Source of the DNA: Reyranella sp.
GTDB lineage: Bacteria > Pseudomonadota > Alphaproteobacteria > Reyranellales > Reyranellaceae
DNA length: 38,394 nt
Direction: 5' to 3'
NCBI GenBank assembly: GCA_019745575.1
Contig: JAIETA010000073.1
Coordinates: 1-38,394, forward strand
The translations under genes were made by a program, and so were the position numbers. The notes below the pieces were generated by a model. The model searched no databases. It was not told the origin of the DNA and saw only the letters and a list, made by a program, of their open reading frames with translations. Positions 8,867 through 17,391 of the stretch are shown here, one piece after another; position 1 is the first letter of the stretch, and each line of letters begins with the position of its first letter.

Positions 8867-10758
8867 AGCCCTTCCGCAAGGGTGACGGCGAACGCAGCGG
8901 CCTGTTCACGCGCCGCGCCTTGTTGCTGGCCGGCGTGCAGGGCGTGCTGCTGTCGGCGCTGGCCGGGCGGCTCTACCAGCTCCAGGTCCTCGAGACCCAG
9001 CGCTTCTCCACCTTGGCCGAGGAGAACCGGATCAACCTCCGGCTGCTGCCGCCGTCGCGTGGGCTGATCTTCGACCGCACCGGCCAGCCGCTCGCCGTCA
9101 ACCGCAACAACTTCCGCGCCATGGCGACCTCGGACCGCGGTCGCGGCGCCGACGTGCTGGTCGAGCGGCTCGACCAGATCCTGGGGCTCGGCGCGACCGA
9201 GCGGAACCGGCTGCTGCGTGATCTGCGGCGCAGCCGCAATGCGCAGCCCGTGGTGGTGCGCGAGAATCTCGGCTGGGAGGAGGTCGCGCGCCTCGAATTC
9301 AACGCACCCGATCTGCCCGGCGTGTTCATCGATCTCGGTCAGTCGCGCGACTATCCCGAAGGCGAGCTGATGAGCCACATCATCGGCTACACCGGCCGCG
9401 TCGCCGATGAGGATCTCGCCGGCCGCGACGATCCGGTATTGCAGCTCGCCACCATGCGTTTCGGCAAGAAGGGTGTCGAGCGCTCGCTCGAAGACGACTT
9501 GCGCGGCCGTGCCGGCGCCGTGCAGGTCGAGGTCAACGCTGTGGGCCGGGTGGTGCGCGAACTCGACCGCACCGAAGGCCAGCCGGGCTCGAACGCGCTG
9601 CTCACCATCGATCTCGACCTGCAGCGCTTCGCTGCCGAGAAGATGAAGGAGCACCAGAGCGGTTCGGTGGTGGTTCTCGACGTGGTTACCGGCGACGTCA
9701 TCGCCATGGCCTCGACCCCTGGCTTCGATCCCAGCACCTTTGCGCGCGGCATCACGCAGGGCGAATGGCGCGAACTTCTGGATAACCCGGAGCGACCCCT
9801 GCACAACAAGGCGATCGCCGGCGTCTATCCGCCGGGGTCGACCTACAAGATGGTCACGGCGCTCGCCGCGCTGGAGTCCAAGGCGATCGATCCCTGGACG
9901 CGGCTGCCCTGCCTCGGCTTCCTCGAACTCGGCAACATCAAATTCCACTGCTGGCTGAAGGGCGGCCATGGTTCGACCAACGTCGTCGAGGCGATCGCCT
10001 CGTCGTGCGACTGCTTCTTCTACGAAGCCGCGCGCCGGGCCGGCGTCGACCGGATCAGCGACATGGCGGTCCGGCTGGGCTTCGGCCGGATGAGCGAACT
10101 CGGGTTGCCCGGCGAGTCGGCGGGCAACCAGCCGACGCGCGCCTGGAAGCAGGAGAAGGTCGGCAAGCCCTGGCAGCACGGCGATACGTTCAATCTGGGC
10201 ATCGGCCAGGGTTACATGACCAGCACGCCGCTGCAGCTCGCCATCATGACGGCGCGCATCGCCAATGGCGGCTACGAGGTGCAGCCCAACCTGCTGCTGG
10301 CCAAGGCGACGCCGCGCGAGGAGCTGACGCCGCCGCCGGCCCGCGCCAAGCCGACGGCGCCGTCGCTGCGCCTGAACCCGCAGCACCTCGCCCTGATTCG
10401 CGACGGCATGAAGGACGTGGTCAACACTGGCCACGGCACGGCCAACCACCTGCGCCAGCGCGACCCGGCGCTGATGTTCGCCGGCAAGACCGGCACCGCC
10501 CAGGTCAAGCGCATCACCGAACGCGAGCGCGACATGGGCATCACGCAGGACCAGTTGCCCTGGCATCTGCGCCATCACGCGCTGTTCGTCTGCTTCGGGC
10601 CGGTCGATAACCCGCGCTATGCCTGCGCCGTCATCGTCGAGCACGGCCAGGGAGGCGGCAAGACGGCTGGCCCGATCGGCCGCGACGTGCTGGTCGAGAC
10701 GATCAAGCGCGACCCGTCGCGCCGCAACGACCGCTTCCGCAAGATGGCGTCGCGATGA
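8863..10758 (+). CDS. mrdA: Penicillin-binding protein 2, elongation transpeptidase
   Basis: A 631-residue class B PBP that crosslinks peptidoglycan during cell elongation. The GTG start overlaps the mreD stop by four bases (GTGA). A single N-terminal membrane anchor (ALLLAGVQGVLLSALAGRLYQLQ) precedes the pedestal domain with RGLIFDRTGQPLAVN. The transpeptidase motifs are all present: S326-T-Y-K329 in PPGSTYK, S381-C-D383 and K542-T-G544 in AGKTGTAQV. The SxD rather than SxN second motif is usual for PBP2. Overlap with mrdB (ATGA) indicates coupled expression with its glycosyltransferase partner RodA. Confidence 0.97.
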   Translation: MKPFRKGDGERSGLFTRRALLLAGVQGVLLSALAGRLYQLQVLETQRFSTLAEENRINLRLLPPSRGLIFDRTGQPLAVNRNNFRAMATSDRGRGADVLVERLDQILGLGATERNRLLRDLRRSRNAQPVVVRENLGWEEVARLEFNAPDLPGVFIDLGQSRDYPEGELMSHIIGYTGRVADEDLAGRDDPVLQLATMRFGKKGVERSLEDDLRGRAGAVQVEVNAVGRVVRELDRTEGQPGSNALLTIDLDLQRFAAEKMKEHQSGSVVVLDVVTGDVIAMASTPGFDPSTFARGITQGEWRELLDNPERPLHNKAIAGVYPPGSTYKMVTALAALESKAIDPWTRLPCLGFLELGNIKFHCWLKGGHGSTNVVEAIASSCDCFFYEAARRAGVDRISDMAVRLGFGRMSELGLPGESAGNQPTRAWKQEKVGKPWQHGDTFNLGIGQGYMTSTPLQLAIMTARIANGGYEVQPNLLLAKATPREELTPPPARAKPTAPSLRLNPQHLALIRDGMKDVVNTGHGTANHLRQRDPALMFAGKTGTAQVKRITERERDMGITQDQLPWHLRHHALFVCFGPVDNPRYACAVIVEHGQGGGKTAGPIGRDVLVETIKRDPSRRNDRFRKMASR

Positions 10759-11891
10759 GCAGCGTAGCCCTCGACGCGCCGGCGCCCGTCGGCTTCGCGG
10801 AGAAGATCTGGCGCATCAACTGGGGGTTCGTGCTGGTGCTGACGGCGATCGCCGGTGTCGGCGTGCTGGCGCTCTACTCGGCGGCCGGCGGCCGGTTCGA
10901 GCCTTGGGCTGCCCGCCACGCCGTGCGCTACGGCGCGGCGCTGGGGCTGATGCTGGTCGTGGCGCTGATGCATCCCAAGGTGTGGCTGGCGCTCGCCTGG
11001 CCGATCTACATCGTCTCGCTGCTGCTGCTGGTTGCCGTCGACCTGATCGGCAAGATCGGCATGGGCGCCCAGCGCTGGCTGGTGATCGGACCGATGCAGC
11101 TCCAGCCCTCCGAGATCGCCAAGGTCGCGGTCATCCTGGTGCTGGCGCGCTATTACCACGGCCTGCGCAAGGAGCAGGCCGCTCAGTTCCTCTATACCCT
11201 GCCGCCGCTGCTGGTGATCCTGGTGCCGGTGGCGCTGGTGATGGTGCAACCCGACCTCGGCACGGCGATGATGGTCCTGATGGGCGGCGGTGCGGTGCTG
11301 TTCGTGGCCGGCGTGCGACTCTGGATGTTCCTCGCTGCCGGCGTCGCGGCCGTCGCCTGCCTGCCGATCGCCTGGTCGCTGATGCACGAATACCAGCGCA
11401 AGCGCGTACTCACCTTCCTCGATCCCGACCGCGACCCGCTGGGTGCCGGCTACCACATCACCCAGTCCAAGATCGCCATCGGATCGGGCGGTCTGTTCGG
11501 CAAGGGCTTCCTCAAGGGCACGCAGTCGTCGCTGAACTTCCTGCCGGAGAAGCAGACAGACTTCATCTTCACGACGTTCGTCGAGGAGTGGGGTCTGGTC
11601 GGCGCCTGTGCGCTGCTGGCCCTGTTCGTACTGGTGCTGCTGTGGGGCTTTTCCATCGCCTTCCGCAGCCAGCATCATTTCGGCCGGCTGCTGGCGCTCG
11701 GCGTCACCGCCATGTTGTTCCTCTATGTCTTCATCAACACCGCCATGGTCATGGGGCTCCTGCCGGTGGTCGGCGTGCCGCTGCCGCTGGTCAGCAACGG
11801 CGGCACCGCGATGGTTTCGGTGATGTTCGCCTGTGGCCTGCTGATCGGGGTCAATGTTTACCGCGACGCGCAGTTGCCGCGCACGCGGTAG
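10755..11891 (+). CDS. mrdB: SEDS peptidoglycan glycosyltransferase RodA
   Basis: A 378-residue polytopic membrane protein of the SEDS family that polymerises lipid II into glycan strands together with PBP2. Signature stretches are QRWLVIGPMQLQPSEIAKVA, VMVQPDLGTAMMVL, LNFLPEKQTDFIFTTFVEEWG (with the acidic catalytic region) and PLPLVSNGGTAMVS. About ten membrane helices are evident. The ATG lies in the four-base overlap with mrdA. It is the last gene of the operon; a short hairpin with a T-rich tail follows. Confidence 0.96.
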   Translation: MSSVALDAPAPVGFAEKIWRINWGFVLVLTAIAGVGVLALYSAAGGRFEPWAARHAVRYGAALGLMLVVALMHPKVWLALAWPIYIVSLLLLVAVDLIGKIGMGAQRWLVIGPMQLQPSEIAKVAVILVLARYYHGLRKEQAAQFLYTLPPLLVILVPVALVMVQPDLGTAMMVLMGGGAVLFVAGVRLWMFLAAGVAAVACLPIAWSLMHEYQRKRVLTFLDPDRDPLGAGYHITQSKIAIGSGGLFGKGFLKGTQSSLNFLPEKQTDFIFTTFVEEWGLVGACALLALFVLVLLWGFSIAFRSQHHFGRLLALGVTAMLFLYVFINTAMVMGLLPVVGVPLPLVSNGGTAMVSVMFACGLLIGVNVYRDAQLPRTR

Positions 11892-11912
11892 GAATCCCGG
11901 CGGGATTTCTTT
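11892..11912 (+). terminator. Weak intrinsic terminator after mrdB
   Basis: AATCCC (11893-11898) pairs with GGGATT (11902-11907) around a three-base loop and is followed by TCTTT. The stem starts at the mrdB stop. The stem is short, so termination may be partial, but its position between the mre operon and the tRNA promoter fits. Confidence 0.5.
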
Positions 11913-11924
11913 GTCGCGGGGCTA

Positions 11925-11953
11925 TCGACAAGGGATAACCGCCTTGCTATAGC
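11925..11953 (+). promoter_or_regulatory. Promoter of the tRNA-Lys gene
   Basis: TCGACA at 11925-11930 (five of six to TTGACA) and TATAGC at 11948-11953 (four of six) are exactly 17 bases apart. The tRNA begins about 35 bases after the -10. This is the best sigma-70-type promoter in the window. Confidence 0.65.
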
Positions 11954-11988
11954 CCGCGCCGCTTCCGGCAATACCCCGGAGTTCCGGG

Positions 11989-12064
<76 letters not shown>

Positions 12065-12078
12065 TTGCCGGATGAGAC

Positions 12079-12104
12079 AACGCCCCGTCACGCGGGGCGT
12101 TTTT
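12079..12104 (+). terminator. Intrinsic terminator of tRNA-Lys
   Basis: ACGCCCCG pairs with CGGGGCGT in a perfect 8-bp stem with loop TCACG, followed by TTTT. It starts 15 bases after the tRNA CCA. The remaining bases to the next gene (12105-12243) hold no recognised gene, only one arm of a 12-base inverted repeat that flanks the tRNA. Confidence 0.85.
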
Positions 12105-12243
12105 GCGTGGGTTCAGCGCATCGGCGGCTGTGGCGCTGCCGGCTTGAAGCCGATAGGGAGTCTTGCCACTCTCGGCGGCGGTAGGGCACCGGGGTATTGC
12201 GACCCGGCTCCGGTATCGAGTGGATGATCCCCGAGAGGCGCCG

Positions 12244-13440
12244 ATGCTTTGGGAATCCTCGGCCGCCTCGGCCCAAGGGGCCGTCGTCGCCGAACTGGCC
12301 CGCAAGGTGGTCGCCCTACGCCCGACCGATGTTCGGCATTGGGAACTGCTCGGACAATCCCTGCTCCAGATGGATCGGCCCGACGAAGCCGTCGCAGCCC
12401 TGACCGATGTCATCGAGAAGCTGCCGGAGATGCCGAAGCTCCATCTCCTGCTGGCGGATGCCTGCCAGCGGCTTGGCCGGCGCGATCTCTTCGATCGGGC
12501 GATGCAGCGGGTTCCGGCGATCCCGGACGATGATCCGGCGACGGCGGTGTACCGTCTCGAATTGCTCATGAAGGCGGCCGCGGCGAACGATGTCTGCCGG
12601 ATCGCACGTGAAGTGCTGGCACTTGATCCGACCCACCACGACGCGATCGAACACCTGGCGTCGGCGGCAAGACGGGATGCCACCCCCGAAGCCATGATCC
12701 CGATTTGCCGGGCGGCCTTGAGCCGGCGGGCCGGCCATGTCCAGGCGCGCTATGAATTGGCGGCCGCCTGCGCCCGGCTGGGGCGTTCGGAAGAGGCGCG
12801 GAAGCTGATCGATCTCGATCGCTTCGTCATGCTGGCCGACCTGGCGGCGCCAGGAAAATACGCCGACGCCGCGGCCTTCGAGGCCGCCTTGAGCGGCGAA
12901 ATCGCCCGCAACCCGACACTGAAGCCCGATCCGGCCGACAAGGCGACGAGGGGCTGCCTGCAAACCTCGGGCGACCTTGCTCTCGCTTCTGGCGAGGCGA
13001 TCGCCACCCTGCTCGACCTGGTACGCGCGGCAGTGGAGGCGTTCGTGGCCGCCTTGCCTGCCCAGTCCGACGATCCATTCGTGGCGGCGCGACCCGAGAA
13101 GGCCGCGCTCGACGCCTGGGCGGTGGTCTTTCCAGGCGAAGGCTATCTGAAGTCGCACATTCACGCCTCGGGCTGGCTCAGCGGCGTCTACTACGTCAGC
13201 GCCCCCGAGACTCCCGGCAACGATTCGCGCGCCGGCTGCCTGGCCCTCGGCAGCCTCGACCTGCCGGACGCGGCAGACCCTCCGTGGGGTATCGTGGATG
13301 TCCGGCCGGCACCGGGCCGACTGGTCCTGTTCCCTTCTTTCATCCCGCATGCGACGGTTCCGACGAAGTCGACGAAAGCGAGGATCTGCGTCGCCTTTGA
13401 CGTGATCCCCGGCCGCCCCGATCCGATGCCGTTCGATTGA
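12244..13440 (+). CDS. TPR protein with C-terminal 2OG-Fe(II) oxygenase-like domain
   Basis: A 398-residue protein. Residues about 1-200 are helical tetratricopeptide-like repeats with family features such as DVRHWELLGQSLLQMDRPDEA and ARYELAAACARLGRSEEA. The C-terminal 200 residues look like a putative 2-oxoglutarate/Fe(II) dioxygenase. They contain SHIHASGWLSGVYYVS, then PGRLVLFPSFIPHATVP and RICVAFDV, the layout of the jelly-roll core with two metal histidines and the 2OG-binding arginine. I chose ATG 12244, preceded by GAGAGG, over an in-frame start at 12163. Such proteins may hydroxylate a protein or amino-acid side chain; the substrate is unknown. Confidence 0.75.
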   Translation: MLWESSAASAQGAVVAELARKVVALRPTDVRHWELLGQSLLQMDRPDEAVAALTDVIEKLPEMPKLHLLLADACQRLGRRDLFDRAMQRVPAIPDDDPATAVYRLELLMKAAAANDVCRIAREVLALDPTHHDAIEHLASAARRDATPEAMIPICRAALSRRAGHVQARYELAAACARLGRSEEARKLIDLDRFVMLADLAAPGKYADAAAFEAALSGEIARNPTLKPDPADKATRGCLQTSGDLALASGEAIATLLDLVRAAVEAFVAALPAQSDDPFVAARPEKAALDAWAVVFPGEGYLKSHIHASGWLSGVYYVSAPETPGNDSRAGCLALGSLDLPDAADPPWGIVDVRPAPGRLVLFPSFIPHATVPTKSTKARICVAFDVIPGRPDPMPFD

Positions 13441-13510
13441 GTGGCTGTCCAGGGTGGAACGGCAAGTCGGACGGCAATGTCTCGGATGGCTTCGGCCTGG
13501 GTGGGGGGAA

Positions 13511-14950
13511 ATGCACGGCAAGCTGATCGAACTTCTCCAGCTTCTCGGTGTTTCGGAGGCTGACACCGGCGGCAAGGTGACGATCGAGGGCAACGATCCC
13601 GTCGTCGCCTCGCGGCATCACATCGGTGAGGCGACGGCCGTGTTGCTGGCCGCCTTCGGCATCGAGATGGCGGCTCTGTGGAAGATGCGCACCGGTCGCG
13701 GCCAGGACGTGCATGTCAAGGTGCGCAATGCGGTCTGCCAGCTGGCAGCCTTCTTCTATGCCCGGCAGAACGGCCTGCGCCCGCCCTACGAAGACCCGGC
13801 CATGGCGGAGACGACCGACTTCTTCCGCTGCAAGGACGGGCGCTGGGTCTACATCGTCTGTTCGATCCCGCACCTGCGCAACAAAGCCTCGGCGGTACTG
13901 CGCTGCCAGCCGACTCGGCAGGAGTTCATCACCCATTGTGGCACCTGGAACGCCCTCGACCTCGAGGAGGCGATCCAGGCGGCGGGCGACGCCTGCGCCA
14001 TGGTCCGCACGCGCGCCGAGTGGCTGGCCTGCGAACAGGGCAAGTACATCGAGGATGAGCCGCTGATCCGCATCGAGAAGATCGGCGACAGCCCACCCGA
14101 GCCGCCGTCGTCCGGCGGGCGCCCGTCGGGCCCTCTGTCGGGCGTTCGGGTGATCGACAACACCCATATCTATGCCGGGCCCTACTGCGGGCGGATCGCT
14201 GCCGATGCCGGCGCCGACGTGCTGCACATCGCGCCGGCGCAGTATCCCGATCCGCCGACCATGCTGCTCGATACCAACCCCGGCAAGCGCGACGCCTGGT
14301 GCAACCTCGGCGATCCGGCGATGACCGATGCGTTCTGGAGGCTCGTGAAGGGCGCCGACGTCTGGCTGAACAGTTATATGACGCTCGACCGGCGGGGTGT
14401 CGCGCCGCGACGCCTGGCCGAGGTCCGGCCGGGTATCGTCTGCGTAGAATTTCGCTGCTTCGGCTTTCGCGGGCCATGGGCGGCGCGCGGCGGCTTCGAG
14501 CAGCACGCCCAGTCGGTCACCGGATTCGCCGTCAACGAGGGGTCTGCCGACGCGCCGCAGGGACCGCCGACCTATCTGCTGAATGACGCCATGTGCGCGT
14601 TGCTGGGATCCATCGGCATGACCGAGGCGTTGCGCCGCCGCGCCCGCGACGGCGGTAGCTACTCCGTACAGGTGACGCTCAGCAAGAACTGCTCCTGGCT
14701 CCAGGACTTCGGCCTGTTCGACGCCGCCGAGATCGTCGGCGCCGGCCTCGCCGCCTCGGTTCTTGACAACCCCGGCTTGAACGGACGAATCCGGCGCGAG
14801 TTCGAACTGCCGCTGGTCAAGTCAGCCGGCACACAGGGCGAGGTCGAGAATCTGCCGCTGCAGGTCGAGTTCTCGGAGATCAAGCTGGCGCCAAGGCACA
14901 GCGGTAACCCGAACGGATCGTCGCGCCTGGAGTGGCTGCCGCGGCCGTAA
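13511..14950 (+). CDS. Family III (CaiB/BaiF) CoA-transferase with unusual domain order
   Basis: A 479-residue protein of the family that moves CoA between carboxylic acids. Residues about 1-190 resemble the middle and C-terminal part of a normal family member: GEATAVLLAAFGIEMAALW, TGRGQDVHVKVRNAV, then FFRCKDGRWVYIV. Residues about 200 onward restart with the canonical N-terminal signature LSGVRVIDNTHIYAGPYCGR and run through ADVWLNSY, GFRGPWAARGGFEQHAQS and GPPTYLLNDAMCAL, whose Asp lies where the catalytic aspartate is expected. The order therefore looks like a partial unit followed by a fuller one. GGGGGGAA precedes the start. The function and substrate are not evident. Confidence 0.8.
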   Translation: MHGKLIELLQLLGVSEADTGGKVTIEGNDPVVASRHHIGEATAVLLAAFGIEMAALWKMRTGRGQDVHVKVRNAVCQLAAFFYARQNGLRPPYEDPAMAETTDFFRCKDGRWVYIVCSIPHLRNKASAVLRCQPTRQEFITHCGTWNALDLEEAIQAAGDACAMVRTRAEWLACEQGKYIEDEPLIRIEKIGDSPPEPPSSGGRPSGPLSGVRVIDNTHIYAGPYCGRIAADAGADVLHIAPAQYPDPPTMLLDTNPGKRDAWCNLGDPAMTDAFWRLVKGADVWLNSYMTLDRRGVAPRRLAEVRPGIVCVEFRCFGFRGPWAARGGFEQHAQSVTGFAVNEGSADAPQGPPTYLLNDAMCALLGSIGMTEALRRRARDGGSYSVQVTLSKNCSWLQDFGLFDAAEIVGAGLAASVLDNPGLNGRIRREFELPLVKSAGTQGEVENLPLQVEFSEIKLAPRHSGNPNGSSRLEWLPRP

Positions 14951-14960
14951 CACCGCCGGC

Positions 14961-15470
14961 TCAGGCGCGACCTGCTGCGACCTCGCGTTGGTAGTAGAGC
15001 AGGTCGAGTTCCGGCGCCGGCTTGCCGAGAGTGGTCAGGATCATGTGCGCCTGGCCGCGATGGTGGGTCTGGTGGTTGAACCAGTGGTCGAGCGCCGGCA
15101 TCAGCGGCTGCACGAACTCATCCGGCGTCGAGACTCGGCGGTAGCGGATGGCACCGCCCAGGTGTGCCTCGTCGAGTCCGTCGATCCAGTCTACGATGCG
15201 GCGGTCGAAGGCGGTGCGGTCTGCCCACAGGTCTGCGAAATGTTCGTGCACGATGGCATCCAGCCGATCCGGCGCATGGCCCTGGCCGGTGAAGCGTGTC
15301 ATCCAGATGCGGTCTGTCGCCAACAGATGGTTGAGAGTGCCGTGCATTGACTTGAAGAACGCACCGCGGTCGGCGCGATACTCGGCGTCGGACAACCGCG
15401 CCGCGGCGTCGTAGAGGCGGCGGTTCGCCCAGGCATTGTAGCCCGCGAAGGTAGAGTAGCGATCTTTCAC
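14961..15470 (-). CDS. DinB-family protein
   Basis: A 169-residue four-helix-bundle protein of the DinB/YfiT superfamily. It opens with YNAWANRRLYDAAARLSD and has LNHLLATDRIWMTRF. The pair of histidines in WFNHQTHHRGQAHMIL matches the metal-binding triad layout of this superfamily, which binds Zn or Ni and includes thiol-dependent transferases and many proteins of unknown role. The frame starts with GTG at 15470 without a clear Shine-Dalgarno, so the start is uncertain by a few codons. It converges with the CoA-transferase across ten bases. Confidence 0.85.
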   Translation of the reverse strand: MKDRYSTFAGYNAWANRRLYDAAARLSDAEYRADRGAFFKSMHGTLNHLLATDRIWMTRFTGQGHAPDRLDAIVHEHFADLWADRTAFDRRIVDWIDGLDEAHLGGAIRYRRVSTPDEFVQPLMPALDHWFNHQTHHRGQAHMILTTLGKPAPELDLLYYQREVAAGRA

Positions 15471-15537
15471 GACAGCATTGTGCGGCGAACGGTGCCGGGT
15501 TCAAGATTGATTCGCCCGTTCAACCCAGTTGGGCCGC

Positions 15538-16707
15538 CTAAAAGCCGAATGCGCGCCGGACGTTGCCGCCGAGCAGTCCGACGCGATGGTCGGGTGCCAC
15601 CTGGTCGACCATCTCCTCCAAAGCCTGGAGATAGTCGCCGGTGTGGTCGGGGTGGGGATAGTCCGATGCCCAGAAGAAGCGGTCAGCGCCATAGGTCGCC
15701 ATGATCGCCGGCAGGGTGCGCTCGTCCGGGTCGGCCGAGATCCAGACCTGGCGGCGGAAGTAGTCGCTGGGCTTGAGCTTGAGTGGCGCGCGGCCGCCGA
15801 GGTAGGTGGCGCCGACGACGCCGTCGAGGCGGTCGAGCCAGTAGCCGATCCAGCCGGCGCCCGACTCCAGCAACACGAGCTTCAGCGTCGGGAAGCGGTC
15901 GAAGGTCGCGAAATCGAAGAAGGTGGTGAAGGCCTGGCGCACACCGTCGGCCGCCGTTACCGAGGACAGCAGCGGCAGGCGGTGGCGGTTGTCGAAGCGC
16001 GGCGAGCGCAGCTCGAACGGCTCGAAGGCCGGGTGAATGGCGATCGGCACGTCGAGTTCGACCGCCTTGGAAAACACCGGATCGTGCGCGGGATCGCCGT
16101 GGGCGCGGTGGGACGAGGCAAAGGGAACGACGAACGCACCGCGGCAGCCGTCCCGGACCGCCCGGTCGAGTTCGGTTGCGGCGGCGGCGGGGTCGCCCAG
16201 CGACAGGTGGGCGATCGGAATGAGGCGGCCCTTCGAGTCGCGGCAGAAGTCGGCGATCCAGCGGTTGTAGGCGCGGCAGTAGGCCTGGCTCAGCTCGACG
16301 TCGGTGAGTTCGGACTCCCACAGAATGCCGAGCGTCGGATAGAGCACCGCAGCGTCTAGTCCCTCGGCATCCAGCAGCTTCAGCCGTTCCTCGGCATTGC
16401 AGGCGCCGTAGGGCATGTTGGCGGCGTAGGTCTTGTCGGGGTGCGGCGTGAAGGCGTCGAGGTCCTTCTGTCCCATGCGCCCGAGCGTGGCGGGATAGCC
16501 CTTGCGCGTGCGCTTGCTCGGCCGGCCGTCGATCTCGAGATACTCCAGCCCGTCGGCGTCGCGCTTGAGGCGCATGGCGCGGTCGCGGTATTTCGCCTCG
16601 ATGTAGCGTTCCCAGAGGCCGGCGTCCTCGAGCAGATGGCCGTCGGCGTCGACGGCGCCGGCGTGCTTCAGGCGGTGGACGGTTGCGGGATCGAAGACCG
16701 GTCGCAT
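15538..16707 (-). CDS. Amidohydrolase-2 (ACMSD-like) family metal-dependent hydrolase
   Basis: A 389-residue TIM-barrel protein related to aminocarboxymuconate-semialdehyde decarboxylase and to gamma-resorcylate decarboxylases. It has AVDADGHLLED at strand 1, PIAHLSLGDP, IAIHPAFEPFELR with a metal-site histidine, KLVLLESGAGW, and FFWASDYPHPDHTGDY with the catalytic Asp. The first motif reads D-A-D-G-H rather than the usual H-x-H, so one metal ligand is replaced by Asp, as seen in some family branches. GGGAGGAG precedes the ATG. A decarboxylase or hydrolase acting on an aromatic or other organic acid is likely; no neighbour identifies the substrate. The 114-base gap upstream shows no other feature. 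Confidence 0.85.
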   Translation of the reverse strand: MRPVFDPATVHRLKHAGAVDADGHLLEDAGLWERYIEAKYRDRAMRLKRDADGLEYLEIDGRPSKRTRKGYPATLGRMGQKDLDAFTPHPDKTYAANMPYGACNAEERLKLLDAEGLDAAVLYPTLGILWESELTDVELSQAYCRAYNRWIADFCRDSKGRLIPIAHLSLGDPAAAATELDRAVRDGCRGAFVVPFASSHRAHGDPAHDPVFSKAVELDVPIAIHPAFEPFELRSPRFDNRHRLPLLSSVTAADGVRQAFTTFFDFATFDRFPTLKLVLLESGAGWIGYWLDRLDGVVGATYLGGRAPLKLKPSDYFRRQVWISADPDERTLPAIMATYGADRFFWASDYPHPDHTGDYLQALEEMVDQVAPDHRVGLLGGNVRRAFGF

Positions 16708-16821
16708 CAGCGCTCCTCCCGGCGGTCAGGCGGTAGGGCGGTACGTTAGGGCAGGCGCCGGGAACCGGCCAGTGCGCCGCGCGGCCTTCGCCGTCCGCTT
16801 TCCTCCTGGCGGTTCGTGCGG

Positions 16822-17349
16822 TCAGTGACGCCGGCCACCGCCGTAGCCGCGCAGCGCAGCGTAGCGCGCGACCTGTTCCGGCGTCAGCAGCGCCACCATC
16901 TCGAGGTGATAGCGCAGGTGGGCGGCCCGCAGCGCCGCCTGTGTCGCGCCAATCCGGGCGCTGGCGGCGTCGACCGCGGCGAGCGTCGCCCGCTTCTCGG
17001 CGAACAGAAGGTCGAGCGCCGTCTCGTCGGCGATCAACCGCTCGCCCAGGGGAATGGCCTCGGCCTTCATGGCGGCGAACAGCGCTTCCGTGCGCTGCCG
17101 CTGGTCGGGCGTTAGGTCGAGCGGCCCGGCCAGCTCCAGAACATGCATCGGGCCCGGGTAGCCGTTCAGTTCCGCCGGCAAGGCTAGTCCCATGCCACGG
17201 CCGGCGCGCAGGTCGGCAATCTGCTGGTCCGAGAGCGCCTTGACGGCGCGCGCCTGCTGGCCGGCATAGGGCTGTGCATGGTTGTGCTGCGCGGCCGCGG
17301 CCAGCGGCAGCGCGGCGGCGACAACGAAGAGGCTTGCTATACGGCGCAT
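16822..17349 (-). CDS. Periplasmic LTXXQ (Spy/CpxP-like) protein
   Basis: A 175-residue exported protein. I chose MRRIASLF as the start because it opens a signal peptide ending AAAAA before QHNHAQPY. The mature part is almost all helix and has LDLTPDQRQRTEALFAAM and, near the end, VALLTPEQVARYAAL, two LTxxQ motifs in the pattern of the Spy/CpxP family. Those proteins act as periplasmic chaperones or as sensors of envelope or metal stress. His-containing ends (QHNH and GGGRRH) might bind metal, which is only a guess. It is divergent from the phosphofructokinase gene with 42 bases between starts. Confidence 0.82.
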   Translation of the reverse strand: MRRIASLFVVAAALPLAAAAQHNHAQPYAGQQARAVKALSDQQIADLRAGRGMGLALPAELNGYPGPMHVLELAGPLDLTPDQRQRTEALFAAMKAEAIPLGERLIADETALDLLFAEKRATLAAVDAASARIGATQAALRAAHLRYHLEMVALLTPEQVARYAALRGYGGGRRH

Positions 17350-17391
17350 GTCGGTCTCCTTTGAGGCCGGATTATCGACTGGAGACGCGCC

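Noticed and set aside
8761-10644. A 627-codon minus-strand frame opposite mrdA
   Set aside because: Same shadow effect; the plus strand encodes PBP2 with all catalytic motifs.
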